NCBI GenBank assembly: GCA_016870775.1
Contig: VGAK01000018.1
Coordinates: 1-35,471, forward strand
Origin: Actinomycetota bacterium
Lineage (GTDB): Bacteria > Actinomycetota > Acidimicrobiia > Acidimicrobiales > Ilumatobacteraceae
Direction: 5' to 3'
DNA length: 35,471 nucleotides
The notes under the pieces are model-generated. The model was not told the origin of the DNA, ran no database searches, and worked only from the letters and a program-made list of their open reading frames with translations. The position numbers and the translations under genes were made by a program. This document shows, piece by piece, positions 1 to 9,576 of this stretch; positions within the stretch are counted from its first letter, which is position 1; the number at the start of each line of letters is the position of its first letter.

Positions 1-720
1 CGCACACGTGTGCTCGGCGCCATCGGGGCGGCGGTGCACGCCCGCGTACACCCCATCGGCGGGCAGGCACGCGCCCGGCTCGACCCTCACGTTGGCGGTG
101 GGGAATCCGATCGTGCGGCCGCGTTGGTCGCCCGTCGAGACGATCCCGCGCACCTCGTGGGGTCGACCGAGCATCCGATTGGCGATGTCGATCTCACCGC
201 CGGCGAGCGCGCGCCTGATGGCAGTCGAGCTCACCGGCTCATCGATCCCGTCGGCGCGAGGGACGAGACGCATCGGCTCGGCGGCGAATCCGTGCCGCGC
301 ACCCATCTCGCCCAGCAGCGTGATGTTCCCCTGACGCATGTGGCCGAAGTGGAAGTCGCTGCCCACGATCACCCTGTCGGCCGCGAGCGCATCAACGAGG
401 ACCCGCTCCACGAACTCGACCGCGGTCTCGCGCGACTGCTGCTCGTCGAATCCGACGACCACTGTGGCATCGACCCCGGTCTGGGTCAGCAGCTCGAGCT
501 TGTGGTCGAGACCGGTGAGCAACTTCGGTGCGACGTCGGGCCGCACGACACTCATCGGATGCTCGTCGAACGTGACAACAACGCTCAGCGCACCGGTCTC
601 GGCCGCACGCCGCCGCACCTCGGCGATGACTGCACGGTGCCCGAGGTGCACTCCGTCGTACATCCCGATCGTCACGACGGCCCGGCGACCCGGGAACACC
701 GGTCCAGAGATGTCGGTCAC
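1..720 (-). CDS. ribF: Bifunctional riboflavin kinase / FAD synthetase (3' end outside window)
   Basis: The enzyme phosphorylates riboflavin to FMN and adenylylates FMN to FAD in the cytoplasm. The reading frame is open from a GTG at 720 to the window edge, giving 240 codons, so the C-terminal part of the flavokinase domain is missing. Visible motifs are the nucleotidyltransferase signature IGMYDGVHLGH near the N-terminus, VGSDFHFGH in the middle, VSSTAIRRAL at the end of the FAD synthetase domain, and GRTIGFPTANV opening the flavokinase domain. Normal length is about 310 residues. It is the third gene of rbfA-truB-ribF, 36 bases after truB. A GTG at 729 is an alternative start; neither has a clear ribosome binding site. 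Confidence 0.93.
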   Translation of the reverse strand, partial: MTDISGPVFPGRRAVVTIGMYDGVHLGHRAVIAEVRRRAAETGALSVVVTFDEHPMSVVRPDVAPKLLTGLDHKLELLTQTGVDATVVVGFDEQQSRETAVEFVERVLVDALAADRVIVGSDFHFGHMRQGNITLLGEMGARHGFAAEPMRLVPRADGIDEPVSSTAIRRALAGGEIDIANRMLGRPHEVRGIVSTGDQRGRTIGFPTANVRVEPGACLPADGVYAGVHRRPDGAEHTCA

Positions 721-756
721 CGTGCGCACGGGATGACGCTATCCGTGCCGGCTGGA

Positions 757-1629
757 CTACCTCCCGCCGAACACCACCGTCGGTTTGGCGAGTTTGTCGT
801 TCCATTCCTCGAACACCGCCACGATCTCACCGGCCCCATCGAGGGCGACCCACGGACCCTCGTCGGACCATCTCTCTCGCACGCGACCGAACCGGGTGTC
901 GTGGATTGCTGCATCGTCGAGCACATGACTGGCGAGGTGCGCGACCATCTCGGTCATCGGCGACAGCACCGGATCATCCAACGTGCTCGCGCGCTCCACC
1001 GACCACCGACCCACCCGCGTGCGGCGGAGGGATCGGATGTGCGCACCCCCGCCCATGAGCGCACCGAGATCGGCCCCGAGCACGCGCACGTAGGTCCCGG
1101 TCGAACATGTGATCCGCGCGGCGAGCACCATCGGGTCGTCCGTCGCGGCGAGATCGAACCCCGAGACCGTCACCGGGCGCGCCTCTCGATGCACCTCGAT
1201 CCCCTCGCGCGCCAGTTGGTGGAGTCGCTTGCCCTCGTGGTGGCGGGCCGAGACCATCGGGGGCTCCTGCATCACCTCACCGGTGAGGTGCGCCGCCACC
1301 AACGACCGGGCGCGCCCCGGATCGACCGGCGCCATGTCGAAGGTGGCCACGGTCGTCCCGGAATCATCGAGTGAGTCGGTCGCGGAGCCGAAGACGATCT
1401 CGCACTCGTACGACTTGTCGAGGTCCTCGATGAATCGGATCAGGCGGGTCCCGTTCCCCACGCCGAGCACGAGAAGCCCGGTCGCCCCGGGGTCGAGGGT
1501 CCCCGTGTGGCCGATGCGCCGCTCACCGAAGTGCTTGCGCAGCCGGGCCACCACGTCATGGCTCGTCCACCCCGTCGGTTTGTCGAGCAACACCATCCCA
1601 TGGACGGTGGCGGGCTTGCGCCGACCCAC
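757..1629 (-). CDS. truB: tRNA pseudouridine-55 synthase TruB
   Basis: It converts U55 in the T-loop of tRNAs to pseudouridine. The 290-residue product has the family's normal length. The N-terminal part carries LLDKPTGWTSHDVV and the catalytic block GHTGTLDPGATGLL, with the nucleophilic aspartate at residue 46. The C-terminal half is more divergent and includes the usual small RNA-binding extension (FGGR at the end). The GTG start at 1629 lies 2 bases after the rbfA stop, so the two are surely cotranscribed and perhaps translationally coupled. The grouping rbfA-truB-ribF is a common bacterial arrangement. Confidence 0.96.
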   Translation of the reverse strand: MGRRKPATVHGMVLLDKPTGWTSHDVVARLRKHFGERRIGHTGTLDPGATGLLVLGVGNGTRLIRFIEDLDKSYECEIVFGSATDSLDDSGTTVATFDMAPVDPGRARSLVAAHLTGEVMQEPPMVSARHHEGKRLHQLAREGIEVHREARPVTVSGFDLAATDDPMVLAARITCSTGTYVRVLGADLGALMGGGAHIRSLRRTRVGRWSVERASTLDDPVLSPMTEMVAHLASHVLDDAAIHDTRFGRVRERWSDEGPWVALDGAGEIVAVFEEWNDKLAKPTVVFGGR

Positions 1630-1631
1630 GC

Positions 1632-2096
1632 CTATTCCGTCGGGCTGGGATCGGCTTCGCCATCCGGACCGTCATCGGTGGCCGATGCGTCGGTGACCGG
1701 CCGCTTGCGGAGCAACTCCTCGATGCGCTCGGCCGCGCGGATGACCTCGTCGGGCTTGAACGACAGGATCGGCGTCTTGCGAGCGTGCATCTCGCGATTG
1801 ATGCACGACTGGAGACGCGACCTGTGCTCCATGAGCGCCTCCTCGACACCGGCGTCGCCGTCGAGGCCGAACATCGAGTCGAAGTACACGACTGCCCTGT
1901 TCATCTCGGGGTCGACATCGACCGCGGTGATCGTGACCAGCTCGAGCCGCTCGTCATCGATGCGCGCGAGTTCCTCAGCCACCACCGCGCGGATCGTCTC
2001 GCCGAGGCGGGCACTGCGCGGATACCCGTGACCGGATGCGCCCCGACCTCCCCGACCGGACTGGCGTCGTCCCGATCGGGGTCGTTGCTTGGACAC
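1632..2096 (-). CDS. rbfA: Ribosome-binding factor A
   Basis: RbfA assists late maturation of the 30S subunit and processing of the 16S rRNA 5' end. The 154-residue product starts at GTG 2096 (VSKQRPRSG). A basic, glycine-rich tail of about 25 residues precedes the core PRSARLGETIRAVVAEELARI. The KH-like core follows, with VTITAVDVDPEMNRAVVYF and the typical helix ending in ELLRK. The C-terminus is an acidic tail. The open frame continues upstream opposite leuS, but the family N-terminus and the divergent leuS start argue for 2096. Unlike the usual order, nusA and infB do not precede it; leuS is divergent 21 bases away. Confidence 0.94.
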   Translation of the reverse strand: MSKQRPRSGRRQSGRGGRGASGHGYPRSARLGETIRAVVAEELARIDDERLELVTITAVDVDPEMNRAVVYFDSMFGLDGDAGVEEALMEHRSRLQSCINREMHARKTPILSFKPDEVIRAAERIEELLRKRPVTDASATDDGPDGEADPSPTE

Positions 2097-2102
2097 GGCA
2101 AT

Positions 2103-2108
2103 TAGAAT
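2103..2108 (+). promoter_or_regulatory. Possible -10 element of leuS
   Basis: TAGAAT fits TANNNT and ends 9 bases before the leuS ATG, which would give a leader of only a few bases. No good -35 is visible. The region also has to hold the divergent rbfA promoter in the 21 bases between the genes. This is inference from spacing. Confidence 0.3.
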
Positions 2109-2117
2109 GGCACAACC

Positions 2118-4982
2118 ATGAGCGACGAGGCAGTGCATCCAGACGCGGCTTCGGGCAGGACTCCGGCTCATCGTTACTCGGCCCGTCTCGCGGCACGCAT
2201 CGAGGGGAAGTGGCAGGACTTCTGGGAGCGCGACGGCACCTTCGACGCTCCGAACCCGGCCGGACCCCTCGCCGATCCCGCCGCGGTCGCGGGGCGCCAG
2301 AAACTGTTCGTCCTCGACATGTTCCCCTACCCCTCGGGTGCCGGGCTGCACGTCGGACATCCGCTCGGCTACATCGGTACCGACGTCTTCGCCCGCTACA
2401 AGCGCATGAAGGGTTTCAACGTGCTCCACGCGCTCGGCTACGACAGTTTCGGTCTGCCCGCCGAGCAGCACGCGATCACGACCGGGGTGCATCCCCGCGT
2501 CAACACCGAGTCGAACATCGCCACCATGCGCCGCCAGTTGCGTCGCCTCGGGCTCGGCCACGACCCGCGGCGCAGTGTCAGCACCACCGACGAGGCCTTC
2601 TACAAGTGGACGCAGTGGATCTTCCTGCAGATCTACAACGCGTGGTACGACGAGCGTGCGGGTCGCGCGCGCCACGTCGAGGAGTTGGCCGCCGAGTTCT
2701 CCTCCGGAGCCCGCACCACGAGCGACGGCCGCCCGTGGTCCGAGATGTCGGTCGGCGAGCGCCACGATGAGATCGACCGCCGCCGGCTCGCGTACCTCGC
2801 GGATGCGCCGGTGAACTGGTGCCCCGGACTCGGCACGATCCTGGCGAACGAGGAAGTGACCGCCGAGGGACGCAGCGACATCGGCAACTACCCGGTCTTC
2901 CAGCGCAACATGCGCCAGTGGATGATGCGGATCACCGCCTATGCGGACCGCCTCGTCGACGATCTCGACCGTCTCGACTGGCCCGAACCGATCAAGTTGA
3001 TGCAACGCAACTGGATCGGGCGCAGTGAGGGAGCACGCGTGGTCTTCTCGTCGCCGGCCGGGTCGATCGAGGTCTTCACCACGCGCCCCGACACGTTGTT
3101 CGGTGCCACTTTCATGGTGCTCTCGCCGGAGCACCCGCTCGTCGGGACCCTCACGAGCCCCGACCGTCGCGCCGATGTCGATGCGTACCGTGCGGCCGCG
3201 GCCGCCAAGGCCGATGCCGAGCGACAGGACGACACCAGGGAAAAGACCGGTGTCGCCACGGGTGGCACCGCGGTGAACCCGGTGAACGGTGCGGAGATCC
3301 CCGTGTGGATCGCCGACTACGTGCTCATGGGGTACGGAACCGGTGCGATCATGGCGGTGCCGTCGGGCGACCAGCGCGACTTCGAGTTCGCTCGTGCTCA
3401 CGACCTTCCGATCACCGCAACCCAGATGCCTCCCGACGCATGGTTCGCCGATCGGGGGATCGACCCCTCGATCGACTGTGGGACCTGGCCCGAGGCCTTC
3501 GTGGGCGAGGGTCCGTGCGTGAACTCGTCGAACGACGAGGTCTCCCTCGATGGGATCGCCTCGATCGCCGACGCCAAGTCCCGCATCACGTCCTGGCTCG
3601 AGTCGCGCGGCCTGGGGTCCGCCACGGTCACCTACCGTCTGCGCGACTGGCTCTTCTCGCGCCAGCGCTACTGGGGCGAGCCCTTCCCGATCGTCTACGA
3701 CACCGACGGTCGCGCGCACGCACTCCCCGAGTCCCACCTGCCGGTGCTGCTGCCCGAACTCGACGACTTCAAACCCACCGCACTCGATCCCGACGACTCC
3801 GCGTCCGATCCCGTTCCCCCGCTGGCGCGGGCCGGACACTGGGTCGCAACGACGCTCGACATCGGTGATGGCGAACGAGCGTGGCGTCGCGAGGTGAACG
3901 TGATGCCGCAGTGGGCCGGATCGTGCTGGTACGAGATGCGCTACCTCGACCCGACGAACACCGGGGCCTTCGTCGACCCCGAGGTGGAGCGCTACTGGAT
4001 GGGACCCAGGGGCGACGGACACACGGGCGGTGTCGACCTGTACGTGGGCGGCGTCGAGCACGCGGTGCTGCACCTGCTGTACGCGCGCTTCTGGCACAAG
4101 GTGCTCTTCGATCTCGGCCATGTGAGTTCCGAGGAACCCTTCCACCGGCTCTTCAACCAGGGCTACATCCAGGCCTACGCGTTCCGCGACGCGCGAGGAC
4201 AGACGGTTCCGGCCGCAGAGGTGACCGAACGGGACGGATCGTGGACGTCGAACGGCGAACCCGTCACGCGCGAGTACGGCAAGATGGGAAAGAGCCTGAA
4301 GAACATCGTCACCCCCGACGAGATGTACGAGGAGTACGGCGCCGACACGTTCCGCTTGTACGAGATGTCGATGGGCCCCCTCGATGCGAGCCGTCCCTGG
4401 AACACCCGCGACGTGGTCGGGATGCAGCGGTTCCTGCAGCGGCTGTGGCGCAACATGGTCGACGAGGACACCGGCGCCGCCACGGTCCAGGAATCATCCC
4501 CTCCCGAGCCGCTCCTTCGAATGCTCCACCGCACGATCGCCGGCGTGGGCGCCGACATGGAGGGCCTGCGCTTCAACACCGCGATTGCCAAACTCATCGA
4601 GCTGAACAACGCCCTCACCCAGCATGTCAACACTGCCGGTGCGACACCACGAGCGATCGCCGAGCCGCTCGTGCAGATGCTCTCTCCGCTCTGCCCCCAC
4701 CTGGCCGAGGAATTGTGGTCCCTGCTCGATCACGCCGGGTCGATCACCCACGTCCCGTTCCCGGTGGCCGATCCCGGCTTGCTCGCCGAGGACTCCGTCG
4801 AGGTGCCCGTGCAGGTCAACGGCAGGTTGCGCGGGCGCATCACCGTGGCCGTCGGCGCCGACGAGGACGCCCACACCGCCGCCGCGATGGCGGTCGACAA
4901 CGTGCGATCGGCGATCGCTGGCAGGCAGATCGTCAAGACGGTGGTCATCCCCGGTCGCACGGTCAACATCGTGGTGAACTGA
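2118..4982 (+). CDS. leuS: Leucyl-tRNA synthetase
   Basis: Class I aminoacyl-tRNA synthetase charging tRNA-Leu. The 954-residue product has the HIGH-type motif as HVGH (residues 78-81, within [16 protein letters not shown]) and the KMSKS loop as KMGKS at about residues 722-726. The CP1 editing domain that hydrolyses mischarged tRNA carries [12 protein letters not shown] around residue 320 and [12 protein letters not shown] downstream. The C-terminal anticodon-binding region ends with [13 protein letters not shown], as in bacterial enzymes. The product is longer than the E. coli enzyme (about 860), with extra segments near residues 180-225 and 560-600. It starts divergently from rbfA and is followed after 4 bases by the PQ-loop gene. 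Confidence 0.98.
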   Translation: MSDEAVHPDAASGRTPAHRYSARLAARIEGKWQDFWERDGTFDAPNPAGPLADPAAVAGRQKLFVLDMFPYPSGAGLHVGHPLGYIGTDVFARYKRMKGFNVLHALGYDSFGLPAEQHAITTGVHPRVNTESNIATMRRQLRRLGLGHDPRRSVSTTDEAFYKWTQWIFLQIYNAWYDERAGRARHVEELAAEFSSGARTTSDGRPWSEMSVGERHDEIDRRRLAYLADAPVNWCPGLGTILANEEVTAEGRSDIGNYPVFQRNMRQWMMRITAYADRLVDDLDRLDWPEPIKLMQRNWIGRSEGARVVFSSPAGSIEVFTTRPDTLFGATFMVLSPEHPLVGTLTSPDRRADVDAYRAAAAAKADAERQDDTREKTGVATGGTAVNPVNGAEIPVWIADYVLMGYGTGAIMAVPSGDQRDFEFARAHDLPITATQMPPDAWFADRGIDPSIDCGTWPEAFVGEGPCVNSSNDEVSLDGIASIADAKSRITSWLESRGLGSATVTYRLRDWLFSRQRYWGEPFPIVYDTDGRAHALPESHLPVLLPELDDFKPTALDPDDSASDPVPPLARAGHWVATTLDIGDGERAWRREVNVMPQWAGSCWYEMRYLDPTNTGAFVDPEVERYWMGPRGDGHTGGVDLYVGGVEHAVLHLLYARFWHKVLFDLGHVSSEEPFHRLFNQGYIQAYAFRDARGQTVPAAEVTERDGSWTSNGEPVTREYGKMGKSLKNIVTPDEMYEEYGADTFRLYEMSMGPLDASRPWNTRDVVGMQRFLQRLWRNMVDEDTGAATVQESSPPEPLLRMLHRTIAGVGADMEGLRFNTAIAKLIELNNALTQHVNTAGATPRAIAEPLVQMLSPLCPHLAEELWSLLDHAGSITHVPFPVADPGLLAEDSVEVPVQVNGRLRGRITVAVGADEDAHTAAAMAVDNVRSAIAGRQIVKTVVIPGRTVNIVVN

Positions 4983-4986
4983 TCCA

Positions 4987-5607
4987 GTGGAGACCCTCCT
5001 CGGGGTGTGGTGCACCGCCACCAGCCTCGCCTTCATCTGGCCCCAGGTGTGGCGCACCGTGCGCCACGACACCACCCACGGGATCTCCTCGTTCGCCACC
5101 GCGCATGGCATGGTCAGCTCGTGCCTCTGGTTCTCCTACGGGATCGGCTCGGGCAGCGTGCCGATGTGGTTCTCCAACGCCCAGTTCATCATCGCCCAGT
5201 CGATCATCATGTCGGTGCTCCTGCGGCACGGTCGCATCCCGCCGCGCGTGCTCGCCCGGTTCGCCACCGTCGTCGTGGTGCTCGTGGCAGCTCTGCTGCC
5301 CCTTCCGCTCGCGGCCTTCGGGTGGACCGCCACGGTCGTCAGCACGACCTCGCTCATGCCCCAGGTCGCCCATGTCGCGCGCGTGGAGAACCTGCATGCG
5401 ATCTCGCTGCTGTCGTGGGCGGTCACGATTCTGTCGGCGACGAGCTGGATGATCTACGGATGGGTCATCGACGACCCGATCATGTCGGTCGTCAACTACT
5501 TCAACATCCCGATGATGGTCTTCATCATCGTGCGCGCCGCTCGCTGGCGCACCGCGAACGGCGTCCCGCTGATCGGACGCACGCCACCGGTTCCCGCCGG
5601 CGAGTGA
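4987..5607 (+). CDS. PQ-loop repeat membrane protein (SWEET/SemiSWEET-like)
   Basis: A 206-residue integral membrane protein with two PQ-loop repeats: IWPQVWR (P19-Q20) and LMPQVAHV (P125-Q126). Each begins a block of about three hydrophobic helices, so roughly seven membrane segments are predicted. PQ-loop families include SWEET and SemiSWEET sugar carriers and lysosomal amino-acid exporters; bacterial members are mostly uncharacterised, so the substrate is unknown. The GTG at 4987 is 4 bases after the leuS stop, implying cotranscription with leuS, although no functional link is obvious. It ends 12 bases from the convergent oxidoreductase gene. Confidence 0.8.
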   Translation: METLLGVWCTATSLAFIWPQVWRTVRHDTTHGISSFATAHGMVSSCLWFSYGIGSGSVPMWFSNAQFIIAQSIIMSVLLRHGRIPPRVLARFATVVVVLVAALLPLPLAAFGWTATVVSTTSLMPQVAHVARVENLHAISLLSWAVTILSATSWMIYGWVIDDPIMSVVNYFNIPMMVFIIVRAARWRTANGVPLIGRTPPVPAGE

Positions 5608-5619
5608 GTCCCACCGGAC

Positions 5620-6408
5620 TCAACCGAGGTGGCGCCCGGCGCGGGCGATCGCCTCGGGGTCGGGCGCGCCGCGGTGGAGCAACACGAGCCGAGTGACACC
5701 CTCGGCGGCGAGCTCCCGCCGGAGCGGATGATCACCGTCGGTGAGTGCGGGGTCGAACCAGGTCCAGACCGAGAGATCGAAGCCCGGACGGTTGCCGCTC
5801 GCATCCCGCGCAGCCGCGAGGAGCGCGCCGCGCTCGGGATGGTTGAACCGGATGTTCACGCCGTCGAGGCGCTCACCCGCGAGACGAGCGAGCCCCGCCG
5901 AGTTGATACCGGCCACGATCAGTGGCTCGGGGATCGGGCGAGCGAACCCGGCGAAGTCCCCGGAACCCGCCGCCGCCCAGATGCGGCGAACCTCGCCGAT
6001 CGTGTCGATGAGGCGCGCATGGCGGTCCGCCATGCGCGGGAGCATCTCGATCCCGAGCGCGCGCTGCTCGGCGCCGAACTCGCTCGTGGGCGAGGACCCC
6101 GCGCCGACACCCAGCACGAGACGCCCGCCGGAGATGTTCTGGACGCTCGCAGCCGCGTGGGCGAGCATGCCCGAAGTGCGGTTGACGACGTTGGCAACGA
6201 GTGATCCCACTCCGATGCGCGTGGTCACCGCCGCCCAACCCGACAGGACGGAGAAGCACTCGAGCATCGTGTCGGCGCCGAACATCGCGCCCGAGAAATG
6301 ATCGAGGTTCCACACCGTGGCGAACCCCGCCTCCTCGGCGGCGAGCACACCCTCGACGAGCCGGGGCCACGGTGCCGAGCCCTGGTTGAACTGGATGTCG
6401 ACGATCAT
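5620..6408 (-). CDS. Luciferase-like (LLM) flavin/F420-dependent oxidoreductase
   Basis: The 262-residue product fits the bacterial luciferase-like monooxygenase fold (TIM barrel). Typical segments are AEEAGFATVWNLDHF near the N-terminus, VTTRIGVGSLVANVVNR, the nucleotide-loop region SGGRLVLGVGAGSS and PEPLIVAGINS. In actinobacteria such proteins often use coenzyme F420, but FMN use cannot be excluded. The start at ATG 6408 is chosen because it overlaps the upstream stop as ATGA (6405-6408); a longer frame to 6453 would run into the neighbouring gene. It is the last gene of the glycosyltransferase-HAD-LLM unit. The substrate is unknown. Confidence 0.85.
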   Translation of the reverse strand: MIVDIQFNQGSAPWPRLVEGVLAAEEAGFATVWNLDHFSGAMFGADTMLECFSVLSGWAAVTTRIGVGSLVANVVNRTSGMLAHAAASVQNISGGRLVLGVGAGSSPTSEFGAEQRALGIEMLPRMADRHARLIDTIGEVRRIWAAAGSGDFAGFARPIPEPLIVAGINSAGLARLAGERLDGVNIRFNHPERGALLAAARDASGNRPGFDLSVWTWFDPALTDGDHPLRRELAAEGVTRLVLLHRGAPDPEAIARAGRHLG

Positions 6409-8372
6409 CGCGGCACTCCCCCGTGCACCCACACGGGATGCGTGTGGGGCCACATTCTCTCGATCTCATCGACCATCCAGTCGCTGTCGCCACGGTTGCG
6501 CCACGCCGACATCGACCCGCGCAACCAGTGGCGCCGGATGAGCGAGTCATGGATGACGAGGAACTCGGCATCGGTGATGTGGGTGCGCCACGCCGGCGGC
6601 GGTGCCACCATCGGGCGCCCCTCACCCTCGTGGTCGATGTCGGTCACGTGGTGCACCACCGAGAGCATCTCGACCTCGGCCGGAGTCGGCGTGTGTGCGA
6701 CCTGCATGATCGCGGCCCACACCGCCGACCCGTCCAGATCCCCGGCTCGCACCCCGCTCGGATGGGAACCGGTGAGCATCTGCCAGGCGGACTCGGTCGC
6801 GGCCGAGGCGACGCGGCCGACCACGGTGTCCCATGCGCGCCTCTCCGGTTCGGTCTCGGCCCCGATCGGGGTGCCGTCGCCGTCGAAATCGACGACCGAC
6901 CCATGGGGAGCGGTGACGAGGGCTTCCATGTACTTGACGATCCCGAGGAGACGCAGGTTGTCGTCCAACGGTGCGAATTCATCCATCGCGACACCGCGCA
7001 TCCCGAGCCTCGTGCGGTTCGGCGTCGCATCCCAATAGAGACCGGTGAAGAGACCCTCGATACGGGACCGGCCACCAGTCTCGTGTGCGACCAGATCAGC
7101 CAGGTCGGCCACGGTCGAGGCGGTCCACCCGAGATCGACGACCAGGTGCAGGCCGTCGTCGAGCAATCCACGACGACGCAGGTGGGTCAGGAACCTCGAC
7201 CGAAGCGTCCGCGCGGCGGCGAGCACCGCATCGGCATTGGCGACCAGGATCTCTCGGGCAGCCCCGGCACCGAGCGCCACTCCGGGCTCTGCGCCGACCA
7301 ACGCGCACCCGACACGGTGACCGAGCCGCTCGGGGGTGAGAACCTCGTCATCGCCGACGAAACGATGCACATTGTCGGCGTCGAGCCGCTCGAGCATCGC
7401 CCGCCACACGACCGACCGCGAGAACGAGGTGTACGAGGCTCGCGGCATCGAGGGGTCGCGCTCGCGCAACCGTGTCCAGAGTCCGTGCGCGAGATGTCCG
7501 TCGCGTGCCGCGAAATGCACATCGTGGGCTCCGCGATTCCGCGCCTCGGCGAGTCCATGGTGAACCTGCGAGGCGACGACCATGGCAATCGCGCCGCGAC
7601 CGAGGACCTCTGCCCGGTCGGTGACCCCGGCGTCGCGGAGGTCGGCCTCGATGCGCGACAACGGGAGCACCGACGGTGCGGTGTTTCGCGCATGCCGGTG
7701 GGAGGTGCGCAGATGGGGAACGAGATGGGTCCTCACCCCCATGCCCGCGGGCACGGCATCGTCCGCGCGCGGATCGTCACCGAGGTGCAGGATCCTCGAG
7801 CCCCGGACCCCGAGCGAGGAGATCACCGTGCGCCAGAGGCGGCCGTTGTGCTTCTGCCCGCCGTGTTCGCACGACACGAAGATGTCGGAGGCCTCGAGCC
7901 ACTCGAGACCAGCCGCGCGCGCCATGTCGACCAGGTGCACCGACGGCATGTAGTTGTCGCTCACCACGACGACGCGCAGTCCGCGACGACGCGCCTCCTC
8001 GGCGACCTCGACGCCCAGGCCCCCGGGACGCGCGGATGCAACCTCGAGTGCCCTCTCCATCGCGGCGAGACGGTGCCGCTCGTCGAGATCGAGGTTCAAC
8101 ATCTGCGACAACTCGAGATGAATCTCTGCGAGAGTCACATCGCGGTGGGGGTCATCGGCGGCCGCACGCACCCGGGCACGATGCTCGGCCTCGACACGGG
8201 CGGCGGCGAACCCGTGGCGGGACGGATCGACCGCCACGAGGACACGTTCCATGTCGGCGAACACGTGCGTGGGTTGGGCCCATTTGCGTGTGACGAGTGT
8301 GTCGAAGAAATCAACCGTCACCACTCGCACCCGCGGGTGCGCATCGAGCAGAGCAGCCGCCGACTCAGACAT
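6405..8372 (-). CDS. HAD-family hydrolase with large uncharacterised C-terminal domain
   Basis: About 655 residues. The first 230 form a HAD domain: motif I DFFDTLVT (nucleophile candidate D21, with Phe instead of Asp at +2), motif II in VVVVSDNYMPS (S138), a lysine in GGQKHNGRLW (K174) and motif IV GDDPRAD (198-204). The remaining 420 residues resemble no domain I can name; they include HFAARDGHLAHGLW and VVDLGWTAS. The architecture recalls predicted HAD hydrolases in surface-polysaccharide clusters, and the next gene upstream is a glycosyltransferase. ATG 8372 is preferred because GGAG lies 5 bases upstream. GTG 8399, GTG 8393 and ATG 8387 are alternatives close to the glycosyltransferase stop at 8403. 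Confidence 0.78.
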   Translation of the reverse strand: MSESAAALLDAHPRVRVVTVDFFDTLVTRKWAQPTHVFADMERVLVAVDPSRHGFAAARVEAEHRARVRAAADDPHRDVTLAEIHLELSQMLNLDLDERHRLAAMERALEVASARPGGLGVEVAEEARRRGLRVVVVSDNYMPSVHLVDMARAAGLEWLEASDIFVSCEHGGQKHNGRLWRTVISSLGVRGSRILHLGDDPRADDAVPAGMGVRTHLVPHLRTSHRHARNTAPSVLPLSRIEADLRDAGVTDRAEVLGRGAIAMVVASQVHHGLAEARNRGAHDVHFAARDGHLAHGLWTRLRERDPSMPRASYTSFSRSVVWRAMLERLDADNVHRFVGDDEVLTPERLGHRVGCALVGAEPGVALGAGAAREILVANADAVLAAARTLRSRFLTHLRRRGLLDDGLHLVVDLGWTASTVADLADLVAHETGGRSRIEGLFTGLYWDATPNRTRLGMRGVAMDEFAPLDDNLRLLGIVKYMEALVTAPHGSVVDFDGDGTPIGAETEPERRAWDTVVGRVASAATESAWQMLTGSHPSGVRAGDLDGSAVWAAIMQVAHTPTPAEVEMLSVVHHVTDIDHEGEGRPMVAPPPAWRTHITDAEFLVIHDSLIRRHWLRGSMSAWRNRGDSDWMVDEIERMWPHTHPVWVHGGVPR

Positions 8373-8402
8373 CGTCGCTCCGGCCATCCTCACAGCCACG
8401 GC

Positions 8403-9377
8403 TCACCGACCGAGCCGGCGCCTGACCGCCAGGACCCCACGCGAGGGGTTCGCGATCACGCCCCCGATCCGGCGCAGCAACCCGCGCTGGGCAGCGATCT
8501 CGGCGACACGGCGTTCGATCTCCGCCTGGGAGGAGGCTTCGACGCGCAGGCGCGTCTCCTCGGCTTCGAGCGCGGCCTCCGCCTGCACCGACAACTCGCC
8601 CTTGTTCACCCCGTTGACCGGGGGTTCGGCGAGCCAACGATCCTGCAGGAGCCTCTTGGTGCTGCGGTGAAGGTCGACCCCGGCGGTGATCGAGTTCGCC
8701 GTGCCGACATCGGACTCGGGCGTGCGCGTGTGGTACCGGGCGAGCACGTCGGGAATGAACACGAACGGACCCACCGTGACCGCGCGCAGGTTGAACTCCC
8801 AATCACCGAGCACCGGCAGCGACTCGTCGAAGGCACCGACGTCGCGGAGGACGCGCCGCCGGAACAGGGCCGCGATGGGCGGGAACGGGTTGTGCCCGAT
8901 CATCCCGCGGAACGTGAGGCACCCCTCATCGAGGGGCACATGCTCCTCGCGAACCGGCCACACCCGCACTCCCGTCATCGTCTCGTGCACGCGCACCACT
9001 CCGGTGACCACCGCCGAGGCATCGGGCCGTCCCGACAACGCAGCCACTGCGGACTCGAGGAACCGCGGGTGCCACGAGTCGTCGTCGTCGTGGATGGCGA
9101 AGCACTCGGATTCCGAGGTCGCGAGTGCCGCATTCGATGCCGCCTCCATCCCCATGCGGGCCGGCAGGTGCAAGACACTGACGCCTCTCATCCCCGAGGC
9201 AGCCACGACGGCATCGACGATGCCGGGTTCCCCGCCGTTGTTCACGACTGTGAGTGCGAGTCGCTGACGTGTCTGACCCCGGACACTCGCGAGCGCACGG
9301 GCGAGGAGAACCGGGCGCTCGTAGGTGCGCATGACGACCTGGACGTCGTTGACCATCTCGTTGGCCACCTCATTCAT
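8403..9377 (-). CDS. Family 2 glycosyltransferase (GT-A fold)
   Basis: A 324-residue inverting glycosyltransferase of the GT2 type, predicted to move a sugar from a nucleotide donor during glycan assembly on the cytoplasmic face. The N-terminus has VVMRTYERPVLLARALASV. The donor/metal site is the acidic run DDDD (97-100) in FAIHDDDDSWHP, standing where GT2 enzymes have DXD. A later GDWEFNLRA matches the acceptor-side acidic motif. The C-terminal 60 residues are charged and look coiled-coil (EAEETRLRVEA...EIERRVAEI). There is no membrane segment. It is first in the three-gene unit with the HAD and LLM genes. The donor and product are unknown. Confidence 0.88.
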   Translation of the reverse strand: MNEVANEMVNDVQVVMRTYERPVLLARALASVRGQTRQRLALTVVNNGGEPGIVDAVVAASGMRGVSVLHLPARMGMEAASNAALATSESECFAIHDDDDSWHPRFLESAVAALSGRPDASAVVTGVVRVHETMTGVRVWPVREEHVPLDEGCLTFRGMIGHNPFPPIAALFRRRVLRDVGAFDESLPVLGDWEFNLRAVTVGPFVFIPDVLARYHTRTPESDVGTANSITAGVDLHRSTKRLLQDRWLAEPPVNGVNKGELSVQAEAALEAEETRLRVEASSQAEIERRVAEIAAQRGLLRRIGGVIANPSRGVLAVRRRLGR

Positions 9378-9426
9378 CGTGGTGACCCCATCCCCGACGC
9401 GCGATCCACGGCACCGTGTCTAACAG

Positions 9427-9448
9427 GCTCCCCGATGCGATCGGGAGC
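9427..9448 (-). terminator. Terminator-like hairpin after tRNA-Ala
   Basis: Two bases beyond the tRNA 3' end, on the minus strand, GCTCCCGAT pairs with ATCGGGGAGC around a 3-base loop with one bulged G. No U tract follows, as is common in GC-rich actinobacteria. It would separate tRNA transcription from the downstream glycosyltransferase gene. Confidence 0.5.
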
Positions 9449-9450
9449 AA

Positions 9451-9526
<76 letters not shown>

Positions 9527-9540
9527 GTTTCGGGACTTTT

Positions 9541-9546
9541 ATCCTA
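9541..9546 (-). promoter_or_regulatory. Possible -10 element of tRNA-Ala
   Basis: TAGGAT on the minus strand ends 14 bases before the tRNA 5' end, between the rsfS stop and the tRNA. This is a reasonable distance for a tRNA with a short leader. No clear -35 is seen, and read-through from the rsfS operon is also possible. Confidence 0.35.
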
Positions 9547-9576
9547 TCCGTCGGCGGCACGGGCGGCACCAGTCCG

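Noticed and set aside
2097-4145. Long N-terminal extension of rbfA
   Set aside because: It lies entirely opposite leuS, and the RbfA family begins near the GTG at 2096.
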